Assembly: GCA_027563935.2 (NCBI GenBank)
Contig: CM050449.1
Coordinates: 46,660,507 to 46,724,506 of the forward strand
Origin: Costus lasius
Lineage: Eukaryota; Streptophyta; Magnoliopsida; Zingiberales; Costaceae
Length of the DNA stretch: 64,000 nt
Reading direction: 5' to 3'
Shown: positions 40,595-52,842 of the stretch, one piece after another
Numbering within the stretch: the stretch's first letter is position 1
Layout of the letters: every line of letters starts with the position of its first letter
Made by a program: the position numbers and the translations under genes
Notes under the pieces: generated by a model
What the model saw: the letters and a program-made list of their open reading frames with translations, nothing else
Databases searched by the model: none
What the model was told of the DNA's origin: nothing

Positions 40595-43548
40595 TGTAAC
40601 ATCCCTCAGAATCACACCCCACACGCATACAAGTAAAATACGGGGTTTCAAAAAATTTTTACTCTTCCATTAAAACACAAGAAGAAAGCGGTATCGAAGG
40701 ACATTACTACGGAACTAAAAACCGCACAGAACTGAATAGGATCGATTTACTAGGAAATAGAAATCCGGAAATCCAAGAAAAATCCGGCAGCAAGTATACT
40801 AAATTACTGCTGCACAGACTCACATATCCTGGAACAGAACAGATGTCCACACTACACATATGTGGAGAACACAATTGCAGAAATATTCAGAAACTGATTA
40901 ACCAAATACAACAATAACTCAGTTACACATCTGAAAGTATTTCGACTACAATAAATCTCAAATCGGACATTTCAGAATAATAACAATTTTCAATTCTCAT
41001 GAATCCAAAACTCGTATCCAACAATTTAAAACGAGACAACTATAACATAATATAATATCCTGAAAACAGGCATAAGCCCTCAGGTGATAAAACATGTCAT
41101 ATAATTAAGTTAGGCACGCAGGCCCGATAGAGACAACTCTTAGAATTTATAAAAAACATTAGCATTATAACAATTAAGTAGCTGTAGCAATCACTGTCTT
41201 GATGTCTCACCTGAAAATATTTAAACAACGGGGGTGAGCTAAAAAGCTCAGTGAGTAAAAGACACTAAAAGCCATCCATAATACACATCAAAAATATCAT
41301 GCTTAACAGATAAGATACTTAACATACACACTCATATCAAAAACAAATCATAATCAAATACAGATGCTTATAACAGTAGGCATCAAGCATGAAGTAGGAT
41401 ATAAGTATACCAACCCATCCCAACTAATCACACCGCCCAACACATCTATACTACAGATCGAAACAGAACTACAGAAATCAGAACAGACAGACTGACTGAC
41501 AGACAAAAAATCAGAATTTTTAGAATCCAAACGGATAGTCTACATCGGAAACAGAAAGGACACAGAAGGCCTGAAGACCACAGAAGGTCTGACCCCACCT
41601 CTGCCGAGGATGAGACATGCATGCATATCAGAAACAGAATAGTAGAGGAGGTATCAGTGGGTGGCCCCCGTCTTGTCAGGACGTGGCACTCTGGCCTCCA
41701 ATACTGGTAGAGGAGGTATCAGTGGGTGGCCCCCGTCTTGTTAGGACGTGGCACTCTGTTCTCCAATACCCGGAACAGAATGGTAGAGGAGGTATCAGTG
41801 GGTGGCCCCCGTCTTGTCAGGACGTGGCACTCTGGCCTCCAAAACCCAGAACAGAACAGAAATAGTGTCTCATGGGTCGTAGTAGACTATCAGCACCATT
41901 ACAGCGCCACAGAAGGAGGGTAAGGACACGGAAGAATGCTACACTAGGGCATAATTTTACAGAACAGATTATACTGAAACGGAGGAGTAGAACTAATCAC
42001 TACTTAATTCTTACATCATGCCCAAAGTCTAACAAACCAGAAAATGACACACCCCAATAACCAGTCCTTAACAAAATCACAATTTGCAGGAAATCAAAGC
42101 TGAACACACTTCATAATTTTTTTTTACCATCAACCAGAAGTAATATATGAGTGAATTCCTTGAATTCCTTAGATTTCATGCAACTATCCTTAATTCATGT
42201 CAAACCATTCTATGTTCTCACAAAGGTTATAACACATTCAAAGTTTCAGGAAATTCACAACATATATATACAGAATAGAACTTTTTCACATAACAAACAA
42301 TTAAACAGATGTTTCAGAAAAATAGATTAATATATCATACTTGCAACAGATGTTTCAGACCGAGTAAGTAACCTAAAATAGGCAATATGATATTCACAAT
42401 AAAGCTGTTTGAATCTACTTTCCAATAGAACTGAATCCGTCGGATTTGGAGTTATAACCGGGAAGATATGGGTGTTCGAACATAGAAAGGTCGGGATTTC
42501 AGAATTTCAGAAAACAGATTCGTATATCAGAATTGCGACACAATTTCAGATCCAATAACTAACAGAAAATAGGCAAAATGGTAGTCAAATTGAACCCCTT
42601 CGAGTCTACTTTCTAATAAAACTGATTTGACAAGATTTCGAGCTATACCTAGGGAGATATGATGGTTCGAACACATAAAGGTCGAAATCCAGATTTCCAG
42701 AAAACTGATTTTGTACAGCTAGATTGCAATACATATTGAAATACGAATACAGCTCGGATATGGTCGATATCATATTCAAATTAAAGCCGAATGTATCTAG
42801 TTTCATACAAAATTTATTTCGTACGATTTGGATCTATAGGCCATGAGATATTGGGGTTATAGTACACAAAGGTCAGATTAGCGAATGCAGATTTCAGCAG
42901 AACAGGATTTTAAAACCCTATAAATATTTGAATTCAACCCCATACGGATAATCATTGCAACTAACGAATTTTAATTGAATGATAATCTACAATTTAGCGG
43001 ATTAAACTCCTTAGGATCGAATTACTCACAGAAAAATCGTCCACAGAGAAAAAAACGCCAAAACAGAGGATCAGGGATGTCCAGGAGATTCGTCCACCAC
43101 CAGTCTGCCTCCACCAGCGTCAGAAATTTGCAGGAGGCGCCAAGCACAGTGAGGGCGACAACCACAGGTGGCTAGGGCAAGAAAAACCACAAAAGTCGTG
43201 AGGGAGAGAAGCCCTCACGTAATTCCCCTTTTTTTTTTCCCACCCCAAACGGATCCAAGATCCAATAACCCAGTTAACTTAAGTGAAAAATTCGGTTTTA
43301 TGGGCTTACCTGGGCTTAACCACCCTGCCCCACTCCAATAACATCAGAAATATGCGCCACCATGGTGGAAGAATTCCAGGAGCAAAGAATCAAGGTTGAG
43401 GGTTCAAATCCCCAACCAAAATAATTATTTTTGCCCTGTAGGAAAAATTCCTACATTTAGGCAAAAATCCCCAAAATTTTAACAGATAAAAATACATAAA
43501 CAGAATTTCTAACCTTAAATCATAATTCAGAAAAATCAAGGCGTTACA
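40595..43548 (-). repeat. E 3' LTR
   Basis: 2954 bp, plus-strand ends TGTAACATCC and GCGTTACA. It contains a three-copy tandem repeat at 41643-41850, a strong hairpin CGTGAGGG/CCCTCACG at 43197-43219 and a tRNA T-arm-like motif at 43394-43417. No coding frame is credible. Confidence 0.96.
41643..41850. repeat. Tandem repeat of 65-76 bp, three copies, in E 3' LTR
   Basis: Units start with tagaggaggtatcagtgggt at 41643, 41708 and 41784. The core includes ggacgtggcactctg. The spacing differs (65 then 76 bp) because the second unit has an extra ccggaacagaa-type tail. The same array is at 48525-48732 in the 5' LTR, so it predates this insertion. Confidence 0.92.
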
Positions 43549-43563
43549 TCCTCCCCCCCTTAT
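43549..43563 (-). other. Polypurine tract of E
   Basis: The minus-strand reading is a purine run, taaggggggaggA, directly before the TGTAACGCC start of the 3' LTR. Confidence 0.85.
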
Positions 43564-43577
43564 AGAGCTTTAGTCCT

Positions 43578-46500
43578 CTAAAGCTGACCAAGCCCGTCAC
43601 TGAACAGGTGAGGATGCTCCTTTCTCATATCTGCTTCAACTTCCCAAGAGGCTTCTTCAACAGACTGATTTCCCCAGATGACTTTCACAAGTGGAATAAC
43701 CTTATTTCTCAGCACTTTCTCTTTTCTATCTTCAATTCTGAGAGGTTTCACCACAAAAGTCATGTTCTCTTCAAGCTGAAGAGGTTCCAACTCTAGAACA
43801 TGAGAAGGATCAGAACAATATTTTCTGAGTGCAGATACATGGAACACATTATGGAGGTGTTCCAGTGATGGGGGCAGAGCGAGTCGGTATGCCACAGGTC
43901 CAACCCTCTCAATGATATCAAAGGGACCAATGTACCTGGGACTCAATTTTCCCCTCTTCCCAAATCTCATCACCCCTTTCATAGGTGAGACCTTTAGGAA
44001 AACATGCTCTCCCACCAAAAACTCAAGAGGACGCCGCCTCACATCAGCATAACTCTTCTGTCTATCCTGAGCAATCTTCATCTTTTTCTGAATTTCTCTG
44101 ATCTTCTCAGTAGCTTCCTGAACAGCATCAGACCTTAGCACTATTCTGTCCCCAGTTTCCTCCCAGCATATAGGTGTTCTACATTTCCTCCCATATAGAG
44201 CCTCATACGGAGCCATCTGTATGCTAGAGTGGAAACTATTGTTGTAGGTGAACTCTATCAGTGATAAGTCCAGATCCCACTCAACAGACCAGTCAACCAC
44301 ATAAGATCTCAGAAGATCCTCAAGTGTCTGAATAGTTCTCTCTGTCTGACCATCAGATTGAGGATGATATGCAGTGCTGAAACTCAGATTAGTTCCCAAA
44401 TCTTCCTGTAATTTCTTCCAAAACCTGGACAGAAATCGAGGATCACGGTCAGAGACAATGTCCAAGGGAACTCCATGCAATCTGACAATCTCATCGATGT
44501 ACAGTTTTGCTAACCGATCCAAACTGTAAGTCATTTTGATCGGTAAGAAGTGAGCTGACTTCGTGAGTCTGTCCACAATCACCCATACGGCATCATGATT
44601 CCTTCTGGTATTGGGCAGTCGACACACAAAGTCCATACTGATATGCTCCCACTTCCACTGAGGAATAGGGAGAGACTGCATCAAACCGCACGGCCTCTGA
44701 TGCTCAGCCTTCACGGTTTGGCAAGTCAAACATCTGGACACAAACAAATGCACATCCTTCTTCATACCATGCCACCAGAAAGTCTTTTTCAGATCCTGAT
44801 ACATCTTGGTACTACCAGGATGAACGGTATACTTAGTGCAATGACTTTCCTTAAGAATTTCATTTCTCAACTCAGGGTCCTCAGGAACACAGACCCTTCC
44901 ATGGAATCTGAGGAGACCATCATCCGACATACTAAAATTCTCAACCCAGCCTTGCTCAGACCTCTCTTTCCACCGTAAAATATCCGGATCTGACTGCTGC
45001 CCTGATCTCAGTCTCTGCAGTAAATCTGACTGAACCCTGAGAGAAGCTAGAAGACCGCCTCTCTCACCCGAAATCACACTCAGATGCATGTCACTGAACT
45101 CCTGCAATAGTCGCCACTCCTGGACTCGCAGTGCAGCTATCTGAGTCACAGGATACCGACTAAGAGCATCAGCCACCACATTGGCTTTACCAGACTGATA
45201 TTGGATGGTGAAGTCATAATCCTTTATCAATTCAAGCCATCGCCTCTGTCTCATATTCAGCTCTTTCTGAGTGAAGATATACTTCAAGCTCTGGTGATCT
45301 GTAAACAATTCAAATGTCTGTCCAAACAGATAGTGCCTCCAGATTTTCAAGGCAAAAACTACAGCTGCCAACTGCAGATCATGAGTGGGGTAGTTTACCT
45401 CGTAGTCTTTGAGTTACCTTGAAGCATAAGCAACTACTTTTCCTTGCTGCATCAGTACAGCACCCAGACCCTTACCAGAGGCATCAGTGTAAACAGTGAA
45501 CTTCTCTCCATCACAGGGAATGATGAGGATAGGAGCACTGGTCAGTCTCTTTTTCAGTTCCTGAAAACTAGACTCACAATCATCAGACCACTCAAACTTC
45601 AAATTCTTTCTAGTTAGCTTAGTCAGAGGACCAGCCAGCTTGGAAAAACCCTCCACAAAACGGCGGTAGTATCCAGCTAAGCCCAGAAAACTTCTGACCT
45701 CAGTCGCTGTAGTTGGTCTTCCCCAGTGAAGAATGGCCTCCACCTTCACTGGATCCACAGACACACCCTGGTCAGAAATAATGTGTCCCAGAAAGCCAAT
45801 CTGATGTAACCAGAACTCACATTTGCTGGCCTTAGCATACAGCTGCTTCAGCCGCAGAATCTCCAGCACCTTGCGCAAATCCTAAGAGTGATCTTGTGCA
45901 TTCTTGGAGTAGATCAGAATATCATCAATGAAGACGACCACACATTTGTCCAAGAGCTCATGAAATACCCTGTTCATCAGATCCATAAATACCGCAGGGG
46001 CATTTGTCAGTCCAAAGGGCATAACAAGAAACTCATAGTGCCCATACCTGGTCCTGAATGCAGTTTTAGGTACATCCTCCTCCTGAACTCTCAACTGATG
46101 ATAGCCAGACCTCAGGTCAATTTTAGAGAATACAGTAGCACCCTGCAACTGATCAAAGAGATCATCAATACGGGGTAATGGGTACTTATTCCTAACAGTC
46201 ACTTGATTGAGTTGACGGTAATCGATGCACATACGCAAAGTACCATCCTTCTTCTTCACAAATAACACAGGTGCTCCCCATGGAGAAACACTGGGTCAAA
46301 TATACCCCTTCTCTAATAGTTCATCCAGTTGCTTCTTCAGCTCTGTCAGTTCTGAAGTTGCCATCCTGTAAGGAGCTTTAGATATCGGTGCCGTGCCTGG
46401 CAACAACTCGATACCAAACTCAACTTCTCTGCTGGGTGGTAAACCAGATAAATCATCAGAGAAGACGTCAGCAAACTCTCTTACCACAGGAATTTTAGCC

Positions 46501-47333
46501 AGATCCAATTCAGGCTCAGTCTGCACCTTGACATGCGCCAGGTACCCTTTGCAGCCCTGGGCTAAAAGCTTCCTGGCCTGCAGATGAGATATCACCAAAG
46601 GCTCCTGTTCTGAAATCCGGCCTTGGATAACCAGTTGCTGTCCATCACTTAGATGCAGAGTAATTAACTTTTCAAAACAATCTAAAGTAGCATGATAGGC
46701 AGACAGCCAATCCATGCCCAGAATGATGTCATAGTCTTTCATAGGAAGACTAATCAAATCAATAGGTAAATCATATCCTTCAACCTTAATCAAACAGTCA
46801 GGATATGTTATATCTGTAGATACGGCCTCACCCATAGGTGTATGAACAGAAATACAGAAATCAAGTATCCTTCCACCACAGACTTCGAAGCCGAAGCATC
46901 CCTCTCCGCGATGGCATACACGCGACATGAAGACAGACAAACATAGCTTGTCTGCATCATCACAGCGCAAAACCTGGAAAATCTTTTCCAGTGTCAAAAG
47001 CCAATCCTCAGCTGCTCTGGGCCCCGGACTACCATAAAATGCAGTCGGGTTCAGGTGCTGAAACTCTCGAACCAACCGAGCATATCGTTGATGTGCGCCA
47101 TCACCCAGAGAAGAACCAGCCGGTTGTGCCTGTGACTGAGACTGTGTCTGCGACAGCCGCTGCAATAACTGTTGCTGAACCTCCATGTGCTGCGACTACT
47201 GCTGCTGCATCATCTGAGTTTGCTGCTGGATGAATGCGTTTTGTTGTTGTATCATAGCAGTCATAGCCTCCATGGTCTGCCTCAGGTCAGACTGTTGATC
47301 ACCGTTGCTACTGCTAGCTCTTGGTCGCACCAT
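43578..47333 (-). pseudogene. E Gag-Pol remnant: Gag start, protease end, RT, RNase H, integrase, chromodomain
   Basis: The Gag ATG is at 47331-47333, followed by a Gln-rich stretch. One frame runs to the stop at 43578 with TAG at 47196-47198, TGA at 46296-46298, TAG at 45882-45884 and TAA at 45414-45416. Gag is cut after EKIFQVLRCDDADKL (about 46945) and the frame resumes near 46870 within protease (ISVHTPMGE, DIILGMDWL), so capsid, zinc knuckle and the catalytic Asp of protease are gone. RT keeps [20 protein letters not shown] and FIDDILIYS; RNase H is present; integrase keeps [17 protein letters not shown] and DGQTERTIQ. The C-terminal stretch ([16 protein letters not shown]) is a chromodomain, thought to direct integration to heterochromatin. 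Confidence 0.93.
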
Positions 47334-47460
47334 TTTTACCGACATCACATAACACAGTAGAATAACAACCAATATTCAATCACAAATCAGATCCTAACTT
47401 GGTTTCTAGCAATACACAAACAAAGTTTTCCTTCCCCGGAGTTTCTAATTGCTAGTAATA

Positions 47461-47474
47461 TTGCTCTGATACCA
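47461..47474 (-). other. Primer binding site of E (tRNA-Met type)
   Basis: The minus-strand reading is TGGTATCAGAGCAA, two bases from the 5' LTR. Confidence 0.9.
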
Positions 47475-47476
47475 TC

Positions 47477-50430
47477 TGTAACATCCCTCAGAATCACACC
47501 CCACACGCATACAAGTAAAATACGGGGTTTCAAAAAATTTTTACTCTTCCATTAAAACACAAGAAGAAAGCGGTATCGAAGGACATTACTACGGAACTAA
47601 AAACCGCACAGAACTGAATAGGATCGATTTACTAGGAAATAGAAATCCGGAAATCCAAGAAAAATCCGGCAGCAAGTATACTAAATTACTGCTGCACAGA
47701 CTCACATATCCTAGAACAGAACAGATGTCCACACTACACATATGTGGAGAACACAATTGCAGAAATATTCAGAAACTGATTAACCAAATACAACAATAAC
47801 TCAGTTACACATCTCAAAGTATTTCGACTACAATAAATCTCAAATCGGACATTTCAGAATAATAACAATTTTCAATTCTCATGAATCCAAAACTCGTATC
47901 CAACAATTTAAAACGAGACAACTATAACATAATATAATATCCTGAAAACAGGCATAAGCCCTCAGGTGATAAAACATGTCATATAATTAAGTTAGGCACG
48001 CAGGCCCGATAGAGACAACTCTTAGAATTTATAAAAATCATTAGCATTATAACAATTAAGTAGCTGTAGCAATCACTGTCTTGATGTCTCACCTGAAAAT
48101 ATTTAAACAACGGGGGTGAGCTAAAAAGCTCAGTGAGTAAAAGACACTAAAAGCCATCCATAATACACATCAAAAATATCATGCTTAACAGATAAGATAC
48201 TTAACATACACACTCATATAAAAAACAAATCATAATCAAATACAGATGCTTATAACAGTAGGCATCAAGCATGAAGTAGGATATAAGTATACCAACCCAT
48301 CCCAACTAATCACACCACCCAACACATCTATACTACAGATCGAAACAGAACTACAGAAATCAGAACAGACAGACAGACTGACAGACAAAAAATCAGAATT
48401 TTTAGAATCCAAACGGATAGTCTACATCGGAAACAGAAAGGCCACAGAAGGCCTGAAGACCACAGAAGGTCTGACCCCACCTCTGCCGAGGACGAGACAT
48501 GCATGCATATCAGAAACAGAATAGTAGAGGAGGTATCAGTGGGTGGCCCCCGTCTTGTCAGGACGTGGCACTCTGGCCTCCAATACTGGTAGAGGAGGTA
48601 TCAGTGGGTGGCCCCCGTCTTGTTAGGACGTGGCACTCTGTTCTCCAATACCCGGAACAGAATGGTAGAGGAGGTATCAGTGGGTGGCCCCCGTCTTGTC
48701 AGGACGTGGCACTCTGGCCTCCAAAACCCAGAACAGAACAGAAATAGTGTCTCATGGGTCGTAGTAGACTATCAGCACCATTACAGCGCCACAGAAGGAG
48801 GGTAAGGACACGGAAGAATGCTACACTAGGGCATAATTTTACAGAACAGATTATACTGAAACGGAGGAGTAGAACTAATCACTACTTAATTCTTACATCA
48901 TGCCCAAAGTCTAACAAACCAGAAAATGACACACCCCAATAACCAGTCCTTAACAAAATCACAATTTGCAGGAAATCAAAGCTGAACACACTTCATAATT
49001 TTTTTTTACCATCAACCAGAAGTAATATATGAGTGAATTCCTTGAATTCCTTAGATTTCATGCAACTATCCTTAATTCATGTCAAACCATTCTATGTTCT
49101 CACAAAGGTTATAACACATTCAAAGTTTCAGGAAATTCACAACATATATATACAGAATAGAACTTTTTCACATAACAAACAATTAAACAGATGTTTCAGA
49201 AAAACAGATTAATATATTATACTTGCAACAGATGTTTCAGACCGAGTAAGTAACCTAAAATAGGCAATATGATATTCACAATAAATCTGTTTGAATCTAC
49301 TTTCCAATAGAACTGAATCCGTCGGATTTGGAGTTATAACCGGGAAGATATGGGTGTTCGAACATAGAAAGGTCGGGATTTCAGAATTTCAGAAAACAGA
49401 TTCGTATATCAGAATTGCGACACAATTTCAGATCCAATAAATAACAGAAAATAGGCAACATGGTAGTCAAATTGAACCCCTTCGAGTCTACTTTCTAATA
49501 AAACTGATTTGACAAGATTTCGAGCTATACCTAGGGAGATATGATGGTTCGAACACATAAAGGTCGAAATCCAGATTTCCAGAAAACTGATTTTGTACAG
49601 CTAGATTGCAATACATATTGAAATACGAATACAGCTCGGATATGGTCGATATCATATTCAAATTAAAGCCGAATGTATCTAGTTTCATACAAAATTTATT
49701 TCGTGCGATTTGGATCTATAGGCCATGAGATATTGGGGTTATAGTACACAAAGGTCAGATTAGCGAATGCAGATTTCAGCAGAACAGGATTTTAAAACCC
49801 TATAAATATTTGAATTCAACCCCATACGGATAATCATTGCAACTAACGAATTTTAATTGAATGATAATCTACAATTTAGCGGATTAAACTCCTTAGGATC
49901 GAATTACTCACAGAAAAATCGTCCACAGAGAAAAAAACGCCAAAACAGAGGATCAGGGATGTCCAGGAGATTCGTCCACCACCAGTCTGCCTCCACCAGC
50001 GTCAGAAATTTGCAGGAGGCGCCAAGCACAGTGAGGGCGACAACCACAGGTGGCTAGGGCAAGAAAACCCACAAAAGTTGTGAGGGAGAGAAGCCCTCAC
50101 GTAATTCCCCTTTTTTTTTTCCCACCCCAAACGGATCCAAGATCCAATAACCCAGTTAACTTAAGTGAAAAATTCGGTTTTATGGGCTTACCTGGGCTTA
50201 ACCACCCTGCCCCACTCCAATAACATCAGAAATATGCGCCACCATGGTGGAAGAATTCCAGGAGCAAAGAATCAAGGTTGAGGGTTCAAATCCCCAACCA
50301 AAATAATTATTTTTGCCCTGTAGGAAAAATTCCTACATTTAGGCAAAAATCCCCAAAATTTTAACAGATAAAAATACAGAAACAGAATTTCTAACCTTAA
50401 ATCATAATTCAGAAAAATCAAGGCGTTACA
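47477..50430 (-). repeat. E 5' LTR
   Basis: 2954 bp, identical in length to 40595-43548. Differences seen are substitutions only. The tandem repeat lies at 48525-48732 and the T-arm-like motif at 50276-50299. Confidence 0.96.
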
Positions 50431-50435
50431 ACAGG

Positions 50436-51127
50436 AGTTCTTATTTATTTCAAATTTAAATCCTTTCCTTGCTAAGCAAGGAATGGATACAATGTTCTTT
50501 GTAAGTGAAGGTACACAAAAACAATTATCTAGTTCTAATTGAAGTCCAAAAGGCAAGGAGAGAGTCGAAACGCCTACAGCAACAGCAGCAACCTGTGCCA
50601 CATTTCCAACGCGTAGGTCAATCTCTCCAAGCCACACCGATCTACTTTTCTTGAGCCCCTGCATATTTGTACAAATATGAGCTCCACATGCGGTATCCAA
50701 TACCCATGACATAGAAGTAGAAAGATTGACTTCTGTAACATAGATACCTGAGCTAGAAGTTAATGATAAACGGACTAAAGCTAGGGGGCAAGGAATTCAG
50801 AATAAGATCCACAACCAGCTCGTTGTCTATGGTGTGTCCCAGTCTCCTAAGATGATCCACGTTCCCAATGAGTTTGAGAACATGGGGTCTCACTGGTGCA
50901 CCTTCAGACAACTTGCACCGAAAGACTGCTTTGGCGGTGTCAAATCTCTCAGTTCTAGCCTGAGCCTCGAACATCTGTTTCAGACGAGTAATCATCTGAA
51001 AAGCGTTCTACTCCTCATATTGCACCTGCAGTTCAGGTGCCATATTGGCTAGCATAAGACATGCAACCTCCAAAGAGTCATCCTGATGCTTTCTATAAGC
51101 ATCTCTGTCTGCCGTTCGGGCATTAGG
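50436..51127 (-). pseudogene. C3 integrase front, protease and Gag middle, with zinc-knuckle deletion
   Basis: The minus strand reads from Gag (RTADRDAYRKHQDD, MLANMAPELQ) through a stop at 51009-51011, then FEAQARTERFDTAK to LPPSFSPFIINF near 50756, and from there directly into SSSGIYVTEVNLS and the protease VLDTACGAHIC (about 50690). A1 has about 95 residues between these points, including the CCHC knuckle, so C3 lost its nucleocapsid. The N-terminal Gag part lies across A2 at 60753-60911. Confidence 0.9.
51123..51127. repeat. Target site duplication of A2 (ttagg)
   Basis: ttagg at 51123-51127 is repeated at 60748-60752. The C3 Gag frame joins across A2 when it and one copy are removed. 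Confidence 0.95.
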
Positions 51128-52822
51128 TGAGAGTTCCATTAAGGGGGGGGGGGGGAAACCCTAATCAAGCAGATATAAAATTTTCTCAAGGCGGAATCTA
51201 GGGTTTCCTAGGATCGCATGTATGAACATATGATCAACTTAACATTTTGTATAGATCTAGTGAGAGATCATACCAATGCCATTGCTTTGGATGACGACTT
51301 GGAAGGAAAGAGGCGTGTGCTTCTTCTCCAAAGGCAATCGCACACAAGACGAGAGATGGCTACTCCTTGGCGTTCCTTGTGCTAGCAAAGCTCCAAGGTC
51401 TCCTAATCGCGTGAAGGAGATTGAGATGATCTCTAGGCTTTGTCAAGTCCTCTCCTTGGCGTAAAACCCACACTACTGGACAGAGAAGTCGAGAGGAAGA
51501 GGCGAGAGGAGAAAAGAGATGCGCTCACGAACGAATGTGGAGGCGTTATCTATTTTGGAAAGCATGACTTCCAAAAATAGCAAGCCCTTAACATCATGCG
51601 TTCATGCGTTCACTCCAAGTGAACGATCGCATTTTTTCTTCTCCTCTTGAACCAAGCGCTCATTTGATGAACCTAGTTCAATTGAATTTGGTTCAAGGAC
51701 CAAATCAAACCAAGCTTTGGTCTAGATCAAATTAAACTATAAGGCTCAAGATCTAACCATTCATCTCTTGATGCTCTTGATCTCATCGATCTAGCATCAA
51801 TTCTCTCGATCGAAGCTTACCGATCTCAAGCCCTAATCAATCAAACATGATCAGACCAGATCTCACTTACAATCAGATTTTAAATCCCTTTAAACTGAAC
51901 CAAAACAATTCAGTCCACACGATCTGACTTAAGTAAGCCATATCATCAAATTGTGCGACCCTAAGGGTTTCCTTTAAACGTCGGTAACGATAACTTACGT
52001 TATCACGATCAGTGAGGGGTATCTAGCAACACATCACTGTCTCCCGATATAAAGGAAAGAGTCTTCCAAGACTACACCCAAACCACAGCACAAGTGTGAA
52101 CCCAAGTCACTTGACATATGTGTTTCCTTTGCCACTGGATGTTCTTATTGGACAAGCGTGTCAAGCCTGTAATTCCAATATGATGAGAATGATTAGATCA
52201 GATGAACATAGTCATCTGGGTATGGCCATACACTTTCTCAATCATCTCATCCAGGGGGCCCCTTCAGAACATCACAATCCAAACAAGGAGACGGCAATCC
52301 TATATCTATCACTAGTGCCCTAACATGACTCATGCTCATTATCCAAGATAGTCTATAACCATTATGTTTCAAATGATATTGAACTACCTCAAGACAATGC
52401 CAATCATCATTTAGAAACACAAGTGATCTCAAGTCAGAGGAAATATGCCACTTGCTCGCATACAAGGATTATTCACATTGTGACAAGCAATTGAATATCC
52501 TAATTAGGGTCAGTCCAGTACATCCAATGTACCCATGAGTCTACATCTTATTCCATGCTCGAAGCATCCTATAAGATTAGAACACATATTAGTCTCAATC
52601 ATATCAAGGTTGTCTCATGTTCACCAAGATATCTCGACTAAGGACAATACTGCATGTCAGCCAAGCTGAACAGCATTGAGACATTATTCAGAAGTATACA
52701 TATGGCAGCAGATAATGTAACAACTTGAATAACAACCATTGCCTTTATAAACATAGAGTTTATACATGATACTTGAATAATCCCAAGGCCTCAAACATTA
52801 GCCTTAAGGGCATACCCCAACA
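51128..52822 (-). repeat. A2 3' LTR
   Basis: 1695 bp, plus-strand ends TGAGAGTTCC and CCCCAACA. A G-run of about 13 starts near 51143. GTATGGCCATAC at 52220-52231. The end nearest gag differs from A1 (no CCCCTTGAAGGGG stretch), so A2 and the solo LTR form one subtype and A1 another. Confidence 0.94.
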
Positions 52823-52842
52823 ATCTCCCACTTGCACTTAAT

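Larger units (their letters stand above)
40595..50430 (-). mobile_element. E: minus-strand chromodomain gypsy element (Tekay/Del type), gag-protease deleted
   Basis: 9836 bp with two 2954-bp LTRs, primer site, polypurine tract and the acagg duplication. Pol is RT, RNase H, integrase and a C-terminal chromodomain, as in Tekay/Del chromoviruses, which also have long LTRs. Most of Gag, the zinc knuckle and the catalytic part of protease are missing through an internal deletion, and four nonsense codons lie in one otherwise continuous frame. The LTRs differ at about 17 positions with no length change by eye, so insertion was recent. Confidence 0.93.

Noticed and set aside
41617..41865. Repeat-containing protein encoded by the tandem array in E LTR
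   Set aside because: The frame exists because units lack stops; it is in both LTRs, spans non-coding LTR sequence and lies opposite to the element's coding strand.
43394..43417. A genuine tRNA gene
   Set aside because: Only a T-arm-like stretch is seen; acceptor, D and anticodon arms are missing.
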